A stretch of 60,685 nt of DNA, taken from assembly GCA_030148485.1 (NCBI GenBank), contig JASBTJ010000090.1, forward strand, positions 1 through 60,685, read 5' to 3'. Every line of letters starts with the position of its first letter. Positions within the stretch are counted from its first letter, which is position 1. This stretch comes from Gammaproteobacteria bacterium (GTDB lineage Bacteria > Pseudomonadota > Gammaproteobacteria > Chromatiales > Chromatiaceae). The position numbers were made by a program, and so were the translations under genes. This document shows, piece after piece, positions 10,315-22,306 of the stretch. The notes beneath the pieces are model-generated. The model saw only the letters and a program-made list of their open reading frames with translations, had not been told where the DNA came from and searched no databases.

Positions 10315-11770
10315 CTTCGGGCGTGTCGATCACATCGGCGGCTGATGCCTGTTGGCTCTCGTCGGATTCCGGCACGCGTTGCGATTCGGCGATCCGCTGG
10401 CGGACCTCCTGGCGCTGTTCATGGTTGCTGTGCCAAACCAGCAGGTCGTAATAGCTGCGGATATTGTCGACGTAGATGACCGGCTCCCGGCCACGGGCGT
10501 AACCGTGTTTCAGCTCGCTGTAGAATTGCTTGCGTGCCAGCAGCGGCAGGCGTTGCTTGACGTCGGCCCATTTGTCCGGGTCGCCGCCCTGGCGTTCGGT
10601 CAGGATGCGGGCATCCTCCAGATGACCGAAACCGACGTTGTAGCCGGCCAGCGCAAGCCAGGTGCGATCCGGCTCGGCGATGCGGTCGGGCATGGCATCA
10701 CGTAGCAGCTTCAGGTAGGTGGCACCGCCCCGAATGCTTTGTGCCGGATCGAGACGATTGTCGATGCCGACCCGACGGGCCGTAGGCAGGGTCAGCATCA
10801 TGATGCCGCGCACGCCGGTGGGGGATTTGGCCTTGGGGTTCCAGTGGGACTCCTGGTACCCGACAGCGGCGAGCAGGCGCCAGTCCAGCTCGTTGCGGGA
10901 AGCGGCTTGCTCGAAGGTGTCACGGTACTTGGGCAAGCGCCGCCCCACATGCCGCCAGAAGGTCCGTCGGTCGACAAAATTCAAACGCCCGATACGGCCG
11001 TAGTGCCGGTCCATCAGTTTTGCCAGGGTGCCGTCCCTTTCGATGCGCTTGAAGAACGCATTGGCTGCCTTGCGTAGGCTGTCGTCGCCGGTCTTGGCGA
11101 AGGCCCAGGCCAGCGGCTGCGGATCACTTAGGGCGAATGCCGGGGTGATGTGCGGATAATAGCGGCGGTTCAGGGACAGTTCGTTGGAGTCGGCGACGGT
11201 ATAATCGATCGCCTGCTCTTCGACCAGGTACAACAGTTCTTCGGTTTCGTAGTCGGTGCTGGCGTGCCATTCCAGGGTCGGGTAGCCGGTATTGCGCAGT
11301 TCCTTCAGACGTTCCTCGTGGCTGCTGCCTGCAAGTACCTCCAGATTGCCTTGTAGATCGTCGAGGCTTCGCGGCCGGCCGTTTCCTCGTCGGTACACCA
11401 GTTCCTGGGTGATTTGCTGGTAGGGGGTGGAGAAGCGCAGCGTGTGTTTGCGGGCGCTGGTGACTGTGAGGCCGGCGGCGGCCATGTGCGCCCGACCATC
11501 GCGGACGGCATTGAGCACGTCGTCGAAGGGCTGGGGGAACAAAAATCGCGGTTTGACGCCGACTTCCTTGGCGAAACGTTTGACCAGATCGTATTCCAGC
11601 CCGGCCGGACCGTCAGGGCCTTCGTAATAGGTGGTCGGGCTGTTGCGGGTGGCAACCAACAACTCGCCTTGCGCCTGAATACGCGACAATACGGTCTGCT
11701 GCTCGCAGCCGCCCAGCAGGGGGATCAGCAGTGTCAACCCGGCGATGGTCAGCGATCTTATTGAAATCAT
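10301..11770 (-). CDS. mltF: Membrane-bound lytic murein transglycosylase F
   Basis: A 489-residue lipoprotein. The signal peptide ends in LLGGC, the lipobox. The first half is a periplasmic solute-binding-protein domain (LVATRNSPTTYYEGPDGPAG, EYDLVKRFAKEVG) and the second half an SLT lysozyme-like domain with the catalytic Glu in AAVGYQESHWNPKAKSPTG. It also has the family motifs GIMMLT and ALAGYNVGFGHLEDA. MltF cleaves peptidoglycan between MurNAc and GlcNAc, producing 1,6-anhydro ends in the outer-membrane-facing periplasm. The last three residues (NSE) are encoded inside repeat copy 2. Divergent from hrpB. Confidence 0.93.
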   Translation of the reverse strand: MISIRSLTIAGLTLLIPLLGGCEQQTVLSRIQAQGELLVATRNSPTTYYEGPDGPAGLEYDLVKRFAKEVGVKPRFLFPQPFDDVLNAVRDGRAHMAAAGLTVTSARKHTLRFSTPYQQITQELVYRRGNGRPRSLDDLQGNLEVLAGSSHEERLKELRNTGYPTLEWHASTDYETEELLYLVEEQAIDYTVADSNELSLNRRYYPHITPAFALSDPQPLAWAFAKTGDDSLRKAANAFFKRIERDGTLAKLMDRHYGRIGRLNFVDRRTFWRHVGRRLPKYRDTFEQAASRNELDWRLLAAVGYQESHWNPKAKSPTGVRGIMMLTLPTARRVGIDNRLDPAQSIRGGATYLKLLRDAMPDRIAEPDRTWLALAGYNVGFGHLEDARILTERQGGDPDKWADVKQRLPLLARKQFYSELKHGYARGREPVIYVDNIRSYYDLLVWHSNHEQRQEVRQRIAESQRVPESDESQQASAADVIDTPEGNSE

Positions 11771-11847
11771 GCGGCAGCATTACCCAGCATGGGCTGATTT
11801 AGCCCGACTCAACCGTAAATGTCTATCGACCGGAATGCCGACTTTTG

Positions 11848-14340
11848 ATGTCTTCTGAGCTACCCGTCACCGCGATCGTGCCCCAGTTGGCAAACGCCCT
11901 GGCACGGCAGCACGTGGTACTGACCGCCCCCCCGGGTTCCGGCAAGACCACCGCGGTGCCTTTGGCACTATGGGACGCGCCCTGGCTGGCGGGGCGCAAG
12001 ATTCTCATGTTGGAGCCGCGTCGCCCTGCGGCCCGCATGGCGGCTCGCCGGCTGGCCCGGCAACTGGGTGAGGCGCCGGGCGGTCGCGTCGGTTACCAGG
12101 TCAGGCTGGAGCGCTGCGTCGGGCCGGATACCCGCATCGAGGTGGTCACCGAAGGCATCTTGACCCGCCGTCTGCAGCAGGACCCGTCGCTGGCGGACGT
12201 CGGATTGGTGATCTTTGACGAATTCCATGAGCGCAACCTGCAGACGGATCTGGGCTTGGCACTGTGCGTCGATGTCTGCGCCAGCCTGCGTGACGATCTG
12301 CGCTTGTTGTTGATGTCGGCCACGCTCGATCCGGCGCCCTTGTGCACCTTGCTCGGGGCCGAGCATGTGGCAGCCGAAGGACGGCAGTATCCGGTGGAGG
12401 TGAGCCACCTGCCTCCGCAGGATCGTCGCGAACCCTTGGCCACGGTCCCTTCGCTGGTGCGTCGGGCCATCGCCGAGACCGCTGGCGATGTGTTGGTGTT
12501 CCTGCCCGGGCGCGGTGAGATCGAGCGGGTCGCGGCAGACCTGGACGGTCTGGACGTGGCCGTTGAACGCCTGTTCGGCGACCTGCCTGCGGCGGACCAG
12601 GATCGCATACTGGCGCCCCGGCCAGCAGGCGCAAGACGGGTGATCCTGAGTACCGATCTGGCCGAGTCCAGTCTGACCATCGAAGGCGTCACCGCGGTGG
12701 TCGACAGCGGTCTGGCTCGAAAGCCGGTGTTCGATCCGAACTGCGGTATGACCCGGCTGCAGCGCCAAACGGTTTCCGCGGCTTCGGCGACACAGCGGGC
12801 CGGGCGTGCTGGACGGCTTGGACCGGGGCGCTGTTTCCGTGCCTGGACACAGGCACGCCAGGAGCGCCTCCCGGAGCGCTCGGCGCCGGAAATGGCCACC
12901 GCGGATCTGGCGGGCCTGGTGCTCGAATTGGCGCTCTGGGGTGTCAACGACCCGCGGGATATGGCCTGGCTGGATCCACCGCCCGAGGCGCACTGGAATC
13001 AGGGCAAGGCGCTGTTGCAGTCCCTGGACGCCCTGGATGAAGCCGGCCGTATCACCGCCCTGGGTCGTCGCATGGGCAAGCTCGGGCTGGAGCCGCGGCT
13101 GGCACGGCTGCTGCTGTGCGCGCAGACCCGGGCAGAGGCGCAACTGACGGCCGATCTGGCCGCCCTGGTGAGTGAGCGGGATCTGTTACGGCCCCGCGGA
13201 CCGGACCCAGCCCAGGTGGATCTGTCCTTGCGGCTGATGGCCTTGGCGGAGTGGCGGGCCTCGGGCCGGATGCCGGCCGCTGCCGACGGCCGGCGGCTGC
13301 AAGCGGTGGACCGCTTGGCGAGCCGCCTGAAGCGGCGGCTGGGTGATCTGCCGCCGGGTGAAGCGCGATCAGCAGGGGTGGTGTTGTCGCTGGCGTACCC
13401 GGACCGCATCGCCCGCCAGCGCGGCGGCTTGGGCCGCTTCGTGCTCAGCAACGGGCGGGGCATCCGCTTGGATGAGTCCGACGCCCTCGCCGGAGCGCCG
13501 TGGCTCGTGGTACCTGCGCTGGATGCCGGCCGGCGGGAGGGGCGGGCCTGGTTGGCCATGGAAGCGGAGCAACAGGGGCTACTGGAGGCACACCAAGCCC
13601 ACCTGTGCGATGAGCAGCGGGTGTTATGGGATGACGCCCGGCAGGCCGTGGTGGCACGGCGCATCCAGCGCTTGGGCGCCATCGAGGTGGCGGTCAGCCA
13701 GTCGAAGCCGGACGATCCGACTGCCGCCCAGACTGTGTTGCTGAAGGCGTTGCAGGCGCGCTGGCCGGATGGCCTGAACTGGACGCCGGCGGTGCGCCAG
13801 TGGTTGGCGCGGGCGCGCCGGTTGCGAGAGCTGGAGCCGGACGGTGCTTGGCCGGCACTGGACGATGCCAGCTTGCGTGCCGAGTTGCCCCGTTGGCTGG
13901 GTCCGTGGCTGGCGGATCGATTGTCGCTGAAGGCCTTGAGAGCCCTGGATTTGCTCGAGGTATTGCAAGGTCGCTTGGACTGGTCCCAGCAACAGCGCAT
14001 GGCGGCCTGGCTGCCCAGCCATTTCGAGACACCGGCCGGTAGTCGCCGCGCGATCGACTACGATACCGATGGCTCGCCGCGCGTGGCTGTTCCACTGCAG
14101 GAGATGTTTGGCCAGCAGCAGACCCCGAAGCTAGCTGACGGGCGGTTGGCGTTGGTGTTGGAACTGCTCAGCCCGGCGCAGCGGCCGTTGCAGGTCACCG
14201 CGGATCTGGCCAATTTCTGGCAGAACGCCTATGTCCAGGTGCGCAAGGAGCTGCGCGGGCGCTACCCCAAGCATGATTGGCCGGAGGACCCGGCGGCAAC
14301 GCCGGCGCGGCGAGGAACCGGGCGACCGCGGCGGCGCTAG
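11848..14340 (+). CDS. hrpB: ATP-dependent helicase HrpB
   Basis: An 830-residue DEAH-type helicase of the HrpB family. It shows Walker A (TAPPGSGKTT, residues about 27-36), motif Ia (LEPRRPAARMAARRLA), Walker B in the DEFH form (IFDEFHERN), motif III SAT, motif V STDLAESSLTIEGV and motif VI QRAGRAGRLGPG. The rest is the HrpB C-terminal domain with a basic end. The RNA substrate in the cell is not well defined. The start at ATG 11848 is chosen over the in-frame TTG three bases upstream. Confidence 0.93.
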   Translation: MSSELPVTAIVPQLANALARQHVVLTAPPGSGKTTAVPLALWDAPWLAGRKILMLEPRRPAARMAARRLARQLGEAPGGRVGYQVRLERCVGPDTRIEVVTEGILTRRLQQDPSLADVGLVIFDEFHERNLQTDLGLALCVDVCASLRDDLRLLLMSATLDPAPLCTLLGAEHVAAEGRQYPVEVSHLPPQDRREPLATVPSLVRRAIAETAGDVLVFLPGRGEIERVAADLDGLDVAVERLFGDLPAADQDRILAPRPAGARRVILSTDLAESSLTIEGVTAVVDSGLARKPVFDPNCGMTRLQRQTVSAASATQRAGRAGRLGPGRCFRAWTQARQERLPERSAPEMATADLAGLVLELALWGVNDPRDMAWLDPPPEAHWNQGKALLQSLDALDEAGRITALGRRMGKLGLEPRLARLLLCAQTRAEAQLTADLAALVSERDLLRPRGPDPAQVDLSLRLMALAEWRASGRMPAAADGRRLQAVDRLASRLKRRLGDLPPGEARSAGVVLSLAYPDRIARQRGGLGRFVLSNGRGIRLDESDALAGAPWLVVPALDAGRREGRAWLAMEAEQQGLLEAHQAHLCDEQRVLWDDARQAVVARRIQRLGAIEVAVSQSKPDDPTAAQTVLLKALQARWPDGLNWTPAVRQWLARARRLRELEPDGAWPALDDASLRAELPRWLGPWLADRLSLKALRALDLLEVLQGRLDWSQQQRMAAWLPSHFETPAGSRRAIDYDTDGSPRVAVPLQEMFGQQQTPKLADGRLALVLELLSPAQRPLQVTADLANFWQNAYVQVRKELRGRYPKHDWPEDPAATPARRGTGRPRRR

Positions 14341-14402
14341 CAGCCGGTGCGAAGGTCCGGGTCAGGCCGTGGTGGCCGGCCCGGTCGGGGAGCCTTGGGC
14401 CG

Positions 14403-14421
14403 CCGCTGAAAAATTCAGCGG
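14403..14421. terminator. Perfect palindromic hairpin between convergent genes
   Basis: CCGCTGAA-AAA-TTCAGCGG forms an 8-bp stem with a 3-base loop. It sits between the 3' ends of hrpB (plus) and the response regulator (minus). There is no T-run after it on either strand, so its role as a terminator is uncertain; it may instead protect a 3' end. Confidence 0.45.
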
Positions 14422-14425
14422 TTCC

Positions 14426-15229
14426 TCAGCCGGGTTCGACCATGATCTGGGTCAGCAGATGTCGCAGGGTACGGGGCTCGAATGGCTTGTCGCAGATGCC
14501 TGAGACACCCATTTGCTGAACCGCGGCCAACCGGTTTTCGTCTTCTTCGCTGGTCACCATCAGCACCGGCACGGACGATTGGCTGGAGTGGGTACGGATC
14601 TGTTCCACCAGGCTCGCCCCGTCCATCTCGGGCATGTTGTAGTCGGTGATGATCAGGTCGAAGAACTGGTGCTGGATCAGCTCCAACGCCTCGACACCAT
14701 TGTTCGCCTCTTCAAATCGTTCGATACCCATGCTCTTCAGGATGGAACGCATGTGTTTGCGCGCAAATCGGCTGTCGTCCACCAGCAGCACGGTGAGGTC
14801 GCTGGGGTCGAAGTCGTCGGTTTCCAGGCTTTCGCTGTCCAGCAGGTCCAGTGTCGTATGCAGCGCGGTCATCAGATCCTGCTGGGAAAAGGGTTTGGCC
14901 AGTATGGCCGCCGCGCCAGCTTGGCGGATCGGGTCCAGGTATTCGAAACGGGTCTCGCTCGACACCAATACGAAGGCGATATCGCCGACGTCATCGCTGT
15001 CACGCACGGCCAACACCAGGTCGGCTCCGGTCATATCGGGCAGATAAAGGGCGCTGACCAGCAGGTCGTAACTGTCGCCGCGGATCTTTTGTAAAGCGTC
15101 CGTTCCGTTCTCGGCCTCGCGTACGGTTAAGACGCCCGCGTCTTGTAAGGCGTCGCTGATCAGCGAACGCTGTACTTTGGAGGGTTCGACCACCAGAACC
15201 GCCAGTTCCCCGAGAGATAGACCGCACAT
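14426..15229 (-). CDS. Double-receiver response regulator, first domain degenerate
   Basis: A 267-residue protein of two CheY-like receivers and no output domain. The second (residues about 145-267) is complete: LLVDDSRFARK acidic pocket, phospho-acceptor D196 in LIITDYNMPEMDG, Thr in MVTSEED and Lys in CDKPFEP. The first lacks the acidic pair (VVEPSKVQR) and has Ala60 where the phospho-acceptor Asp belongs (LLVSALYLPDMTG), though it keeps the AKPFSQ Lys. Such proteins often act in chemotaxis-like or phosphorelay signalling through protein contacts. No kinase gene is adjacent. ATG 15229 has the CheY-like start; the frame extends further upstream without support. Confidence 0.85.
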   Translation of the reverse strand: MCGLSLGELAVLVVEPSKVQRSLISDALQDAGVLTVREAENGTDALQKIRGDSYDLLVSALYLPDMTGADLVLAVRDSDDVGDIAFVLVSSETRFEYLDPIRQAGAAAILAKPFSQQDLMTALHTTLDLLDSESLETDDFDPSDLTVLLVDDSRFARKHMRSILKSMGIERFEEANNGVEALELIQHQFFDLIITDYNMPEMDGASLVEQIRTHSSQSSVPVLMVTSEEDENRLAAVQQMGVSGICDKPFEPRTLRHLLTQIMVEPG

Positions 15230-15335
15230 GCTTGACACCTTGAAATTCACGCTGGCTCGCGAAACCATCGGCTTCAGAAGCGATTTCTTGAGCCCCGGTA
15301 ACAAGCCGGTGCCCGTGTTTCTCGGGAGGATCTCG

Positions 15336-15542
15336 ATGAGTGAGCTGCGTAAGCTCGGTATAAGGCAGGTGATGGGTAGTGTTGCTGCGGCGTTCTTCGG
15401 TGTGCAAAGCGCCCGCAATCGTGAGCGCGATTTCAGCAAGGGTCGCCCCAGGGACTTTGTCATTGTCGGCTTGCTGTTGACGCTGGTTTTTGTGTTGACC
15501 ATTTGGCGGTTGGTGCAATTGGTCATGTCCATAGCGCAATAA
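15336..15542 (+). CDS. DUF2970 small membrane protein
   Basis: A 68-residue protein beginning MSELRKLGIRQVMGSVAAAF. It has the DUF2970 core FFGVQSARNRERDFSKG followed by one membrane helix (DFVIVGLLLTLVFVLTIW). The family is widespread in beta- and gammaproteobacteria; its function is unknown. GGGAGGA at 15324-15330 gives a strong ribosome binding site for this ATG, so the longer frame from 15177 is rejected. A bidirectional terminator follows directly. Confidence 0.85.
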   Translation: MSELRKLGIRQVMGSVAAAFFGVQSARNRERDFSKGRPRDFVIVGLLLTLVFVLTIWRLVQLVMSIAQ

Positions 15543-15568
15543 AAAACCGCCCCTCGGGGCGGTTTTTT
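15541..15568. terminator. Bidirectional rho-independent terminator
   Basis: AAAAAACCGCCCC-TC-GGGGCGGTTTTTT: a GC-rich stem flanked by an A-run and a T-run, so it can terminate both the DUF2970 gene (plus) and the DNA-binding-protein gene (minus). It overlaps the last bases of the DUF2970 stop codon. Confidence 0.93.
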
Positions 15569-15590
15569 CAACGGACTGCGGGGCCGTGAT

Positions 15591-16013
15591 TTACTTTGCC
15601 AGGGCGTACACTGCTCGGGATGGAGAGGTTACGCGACCGGTGCGCTTGAGATAGGCCAGCGTCTGACTGAGATTGTTGGCGGTAACGCCTTGCTCGCTCA
15701 GCGCCGCTTTGATCTCCTGGGTGCTGGCTTTTCCTTTGGCAAGGATATCCAACACCATGCGGGTCACATAGTTGCCAGCACGACGACCGCCGCCACCGCG
15801 GCGGGTGCGACCGCCGAGTCTACGGATCTGCGCGTCGACGGCGTTAACCGCTTTTTTGTGTTCCGCGATCAATGCACGGCGTTCGGCGCGCAATGCCTCG
15901 ATCTCTTCACGGACAGCGGCCTGCGCGGCTTCGTGCTCCTGACGCTCCTTTTCCTGGGCGAGTGCGTACAGTTCGTCCGAGCTCAATGCGTCTACGGTTT
16001 TCTTCTTCGCCAT
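15591..16013 (-). CDS. Coiled-coil / winged-helix DNA-binding protein, nucleoid-protein-like
   Basis: A 140-residue basic protein I cannot place in a named family. Residues about 10-65 form a charged coiled coil (SSDELYALAQEKERQEHEAA and on). A glycine/arginine linker RTRRGGGGRRAG follows, with the RGGGGR character of an AT-hook-like or RNA-binding tail. Residues about 85-140 look like a small winged helix (TRMVLDILAKGKASTQEIKA, then NLSQTLAYLKRTGRV). The layout recalls H-NS-type oligomerising proteins with a different DNA-binding end. The start follows a GAGG site; a TTG at 16088 is possible but less likely. Its promoter and leader are unusually AT-rich and structured. Confidence 0.6.
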   Translation of the reverse strand: MAKKKTVDALSSDELYALAQEKERQEHEAAQAAVREEIEALRAERRALIAEHKKAVNAVDAQIRRLGGRTRRGGGGRRAGNYVTRMVLDILAKGKASTQEIKAALSEQGVTANNLSQTLAYLKRTGRVTSPSRAVYALAK

Positions 16014-16125
16014 CTTTATAGAAACCTCACGGATTTGTATTAGTAAACCTTGGGCGATCCGGTTTCTAAAACTAATACGTATCGCCAACCGCGGGTAATA
16101 TAGCCAGTGACATGGACTTTATCAA
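16014..16125 (-). promoter_or_regulatory. Sigma-70 promoter and structured 5' leader of the DNA-binding-protein gene
   Basis: On the minus strand TTGATA (16120-16125) and TATATT (16097-16102) are separated by exactly 17 bases, a near-consensus sigma-70 promoter with transcription starting near 16089. The leader then contains GTATTAGT (16071-16078) and ACTAATAC (16037-16044). These 8-base inverted repeats are extended inward by AAACC/GGTTT. They could be an operator or an RNA hairpin just upstream of the start codon, suggesting autoregulation (inference). Confidence 0.6.
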
Positions 16126-16212
16126 CATTACATATCATTTATTTTGTTTTGTTGGATATGAATGTCCGCAGTATAAAGGTGTTTATTGTTCGCTTGCGGC
16201 GTGTGCCCGTGT

Positions 16213-17328
16213 CTAATGTTGATCGGGGCGATATCGGTTCAGCCAGTCATTGAGGGTTTCGGCATCACCCTGCATCACTACCCGGTCGCGTTTCTTATCG
16301 ATCTGGTAGTCGTACATCGGATCGTAATAGTCGGCCAGCAGGTTGCGGATCCAGATATCATGCCCCTGGGTGTCGCCCCGCTGTCGCTGCGTGGCGATAG
16401 CCTCCATCATCTGACCGCGAAGGGTCGAGTGACGTTCCCCGCCCAGCCGTTTGCGGATGCGATCCATGCTGTCTAATAGATAGCTCGCCCACTGCTCGAA
16501 ACCGGTATCCGCGCCGTGGATGGCCTGGTACTCCGCCAGGGCTTCGTCGACGTACTCCTGGCGGGTATGGCGCACGCGCGTCGCCATGTCTGCTTCCAGC
16601 AGAAGCAACGGCGCACGTTCGAGTTGCTCGTACAGACAGGGCGGGACGCTGCGGGAACCGACATTGCGACTTTCGTCCTCGACCACCAGTGGCGGGTTGC
16701 CGGCGGCCTCGTGTTTGATGAGCGCGATGGCGATGCGGTTTTCAAAATCGATCTGAGTTGGCTGGGGCGTAGCGTGACGCCCGAACGCCGAGCCGCGGTG
16801 CCAGGCCAGACCCTCGAGGTCCAGCATGTGTTGCCGGGTTTTCAGAAACAGGGTCTTGCCGACACCGGTTCGTCCGCCGATGACCAGGGGGCGCAGGACG
16901 GGCGCAAGGCGTGCCGTCTCGTCGAGCAGAAATCGTCGTAGCGCCTTGTAGCCGCCTTTTACGCGGGGGTACGGTCGTCCGAGCGCTTCTGCCAGCCATT
17001 GTTGGCTGATCTTGGAGCGCATGCCGCCACGAAAGCAGTAGAGCACGCCATCGGGGTGACGGCGCGCAAATGCCGCCCAGGCGGATACGCGGGCCACCTT
17101 GGTTTCGCCTTGGACCAGTTCGTGACCGCGATCGATGGCCGCATCCTGCCCGAGATGCTTGTACAGGGTGCCGATTTCTTCCCGCTCGGCGTCGTCGATC
17201 AGTGGCAGGTTTTGCGCAAGCGGAAAGGAGCCCTGCTGAAATTCGATCGGGGCGCGCACGTCCAACAGCGGTACATTATCGAGGAACAGTCGACGCAGAT
17301 CGTCGACTTCGGGCAGTGTGTCGGTCAT
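16213..17328 (-). CDS. mnmH: tRNA 2-selenouridine synthase
   Basis: A 371-residue protein of a rhodanese domain and a P-loop domain. The rhodanese active-site Cys is C98 in [11 protein letters not shown]; Walker A is at residues 151-160 ([10 protein letters not shown]). MnmH/SelU replaces sulfur in 2-thiouridine at the tRNA wobble position with selenium, through a geranylated intermediate, using selenophosphate. Its ATG overlaps the selD stop by four bases (ATGA), so donor synthesis and use are coupled. No selA or selB is in the window. Confidence 0.95.
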   Translation of the reverse strand: MTDTLPEVDDLRRLFLDNVPLLDVRAPIEFQQGSFPLAQNLPLIDDAEREEIGTLYKHLGQDAAIDRGHELVQGETKVARVSAWAAFARRHPDGVLYCFRGGMRSKISQQWLAEALGRPYPRVKGGYKALRRFLLDETARLAPVLRPLVIGGRTGVGKTLFLKTRQHMLDLEGLAWHRGSAFGRHATPQPTQIDFENRIAIALIKHEAAGNPPLVVEDESRNVGSRSVPPCLYEQLERAPLLLLEADMATRVRHTRQEYVDEALAEYQAIHGADTGFEQWASYLLDSMDRIRKRLGGERHSTLRGQMMEAIATQRQRGDTQGHDIWIRNLLADYYDPMYDYQIDKKRDRVVMQGDAETLNDWLNRYRPDQH

Positions 17329-18380
17329 CCCTTTACGATCACCCGAGGTCCATCCTTGTGTGTCAGCAGCTCGCCGATGGGCGTCAGTGCCAGGCCGTGC
17401 TGTTGTGCGACGGCCTGGAATGCATCGCGATGTGCGGGATCCAGCGCCACCAGCAGGCCGCCCGAGGTCTGTGGGTCGCAGAGCACCTGACGCTGGCGCT
17501 CGGTAAGCGGCGCGATCTTATGGCTGAAGCTGTCGAAGTTACGTTGTGCGCCGCCCGGGGAACAGCCAAGATCCAGATACATATCCAGGTGCGGCAGGGT
17601 CGGCACCGCGTCGAAATCGATTACCGCGTCGACGCCGCTGCCTTCACACATCTCCAGCAGGTGGCCCAGCAATCCGAAGCCGGTGACGTCGGTCATGGCG
17701 GTCACGCCCGGCAGCGCGGCAAGCTCGGCGCCGATGCGGTTCAGCCGGCTCATGGATTCAGGCGCAAGATGGGCGTGCTCCGGTGCCAGCTTGCGCTGTT
17801 TCTGGGCGGTGGTCAGCACGCCGACGCCCAGGGGTTTGGTGAGGTACAGCTCGCACCCGGGCTGCGCGGTGTCGTTGCGTTTGAGATGCGTGTTCTCCAC
17901 GATGCCGGTCACCGCCAGGCCGAAAATTGGTTCCGGCGCGTCGATGGAATGGCCCCCCGCCAGCGGGATGCCGGCGTCGGCACAGGCCTGGCGGCCGCCG
18001 TCCACCACCCGTTGTGCGACCTCAGGCCCCAACTTGTCCACCGGCCAGCCGAACACGGCAATGGCCATCAAGGGGCGTCCTCCCATGGCGTAGACATCGC
18101 TGATCGCATTGGTCGCCGCAATACGGCCGAATTCGAAGGGATCGTCGACGATGGGCATGAAAAAGTCGGTGGTGGAGATCACCGACCGCCCCTGTCCCAG
18201 GTCGAACACCGCGGCATCATCCCGGGAGTCGTTACCGACCAACAGGTTCGGATGCGGTCCCAGATGCAGCTGGGACTTGAGTATCTCGTCCAATAACCTG
18301 GGCGCGATCTTGCATCCGCAACCGGAGCCGTGGCTGTATTCGGTCATTTTCACCGGGTCTGGCGGGTCGATTGTGTCCAT
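17325..18380 (-). CDS. selD: Selenide, water dikinase
   Basis: Makes selenophosphate from selenide and ATP, the selenium donor for the downstream MnmH. The 351-residue protein has [13 protein letters not shown] with the catalytic Cys (Cys rather than selenocysteine) at C21 and the following Lys. It also has the Asp-rich metal site region ([26 protein letters not shown]) and the glycine-rich [14 protein letters not shown] and DPQTSGGLL motifs. The start is uncertain: ATG 18380 is chosen; ATG 18347 and a TTG at 18401 are in frame. Confidence 0.94.
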   Translation of the reverse strand: MDTIDPPDPVKMTEYSHGSGCGCKIAPRLLDEILKSQLHLGPHPNLLVGNDSRDDAAVFDLGQGRSVISTTDFFMPIVDDPFEFGRIAATNAISDVYAMGGRPLMAIAVFGWPVDKLGPEVAQRVVDGGRQACADAGIPLAGGHSIDAPEPIFGLAVTGIVENTHLKRNDTAQPGCELYLTKPLGVGVLTTAQKQRKLAPEHAHLAPESMSRLNRIGAELAALPGVTAMTDVTGFGLLGHLLEMCEGSGVDAVIDFDAVPTLPHLDMYLDLGCSPGGAQRNFDSFSHKIAPLTERQRQVLCDPQTSGGLLVALDPAHRDAFQAVAQQHGLALTPIGELLTHKDGPRVIVKG

Positions 18381-18462
18381 GCGCGGCGTATATGGCGACA
18401 AAAGGGGCGTAATTATAGCATGGGAGCCGGCCCCGGCTGAGCAGGGCTGCTATCCGGAAGTA

Positions 18463-18590
18463 GGTTCCGCGGCACGGGGAGGTGCTGCCAGAATCGGTCA
18501 CGGCAAGTGACTGATTTTGAAGCAAGCTGCAAACCGGGTTTGCAGTGCAGCGTGCGCAGAGAAGTCCAGGATGGACTTATTCAGAGCCTC
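18463..18590 (+). repeat. Structured dispersed repeat, copy 3
   Basis: Third copy, again in plus orientation, between the divergent selD and TPR genes. It shares the left block GGTTCCGCGGCACGGGGAGG with copy 1 exactly. The first hairpin shows base changes that keep pairing (T-G in copy 1 is T-A here), and GCAAAC-CGG-GTTTGC and AAGTCCA-GGA-TGGACTT are intact. Confidence 0.9.
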
Positions 18591-18656
18591 CCAAGAGGTA
18601 TACTGGACAGCCAGTTCAATCGCCGGGTACCGGGAAACATGGTCGCAGGAAGCAAC

Positions 18657-19313
18657 ATGACGCGTTTATTCGTGGGTTTTTGGCTTTGCCTGAGCGCCTC
18701 CGTCAGTTGGGGGCTGGAATTCAGCGGTCAGGATCTCCAAGGCAAGCCCTGTACGGGCAAGGGGCAGGGATACGGCCCCTTCGACTACACCAACTCCCAT
18801 CACGTGCGGGTCAAGCTGCCGATCGTCGAGCAGTTCCACTTCACGTCCCAGGTCGAGGGGCTGAATCGTGGGCGCAGTGGCACCTTGGTCAGTGATCTTG
18901 ATTACACGTTACGGGCATTCCCGAATCATCATCGGGCATTGTTCGCGATGATCCGGCTGACGACCGACAAGCGCAAAAGGGACCCGGGGGTGGTGGGTGC
19001 GCTGGAGACTCCGCCGGAGTGCTATCTGCTGAGGGCCGAGGCGTTTCGACCCGATGATGGCGCCGTGCAGATGCTTCACGGGCTTTATCTGCATCGCCTG
19101 GGCAAGCTCACCGAGGCCGAGGTCCATTACCGCAAAGCGGTGGCGCTGATGCCCCGCAGTGCCGAGGCCCATTACAACCTCGGTTTGCTGCTGGTGGATC
19201 TGGAGCGCTACCAGGAGGCGGTGCCGGAGGCACGGCTCGCCTACAAACTCGGCTATCCGTTGTCCGGGCTGCGGAAACGCCTGGCCACGGCAGGCCACTC
19301 GTTGAGCGAGTAG
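18657..19313 (+). CDS. Exported TPR-repeat protein, function unknown
   Basis: A 218-residue protein with a signal peptide (MTRLFVGFWLCLSASVSWG) and a C-terminal pair of TPR motifs (LHGLYLHRLGKLTEAEVHYR, then AEAHYNLGLLLVDLERYQEA). The N-terminal part contains KGQGYGPFDYTN and HHVRVKLPIVEQFHFT, a conserved-looking pattern I cannot name. It is probably a periplasmic scaffold. GCAGGA at 18645-18650 supports ATG 18657; ATG 18639 is the alternative. It ends 10 bases before the convergent valS. Confidence 0.7.
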   Translation: MTRLFVGFWLCLSASVSWGLEFSGQDLQGKPCTGKGQGYGPFDYTNSHHVRVKLPIVEQFHFTSQVEGLNRGRSGTLVSDLDYTLRAFPNHHRALFAMIRLTTDKRKRDPGVVGALETPPECYLLRAEAFRPDDGAVQMLHGLYLHRLGKLTEAEVHYRKAVALMPRSAEAHYNLGLLLVDLERYQEAVPEARLAYKLGYPLSGLRKRLATAGHSLSE

Positions 19314-19323
19314 TCCGGCAGGC

Positions 19324-22194
<2,871 letters not shown>

Positions 22195-22306
22195 GGGGAT
22201 CGTTGGCGCGGCGGCAAAAGCGGCGAGTATACCGTCTAACACGCCCGCCCCGACACGGGCGGGTGCATGCGGGGGCGGACCGGTGCGCCGGGCAGGGCGG
22301 TGGCAT

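Noticed and set aside
17070..18296. 408-codon plus-strand open frame
   Set aside because: Antisense to mnmH and selD, with compositionally biased translation.
22240..22275. GC-rich inverted repeat upstream of valS as a riboswitch or T-box
   Set aside because: T-box leaders are not expected in gammaproteobacteria, and only a simple CCCGCCC/GGGCGGG stem is present without further structure or a T-run.
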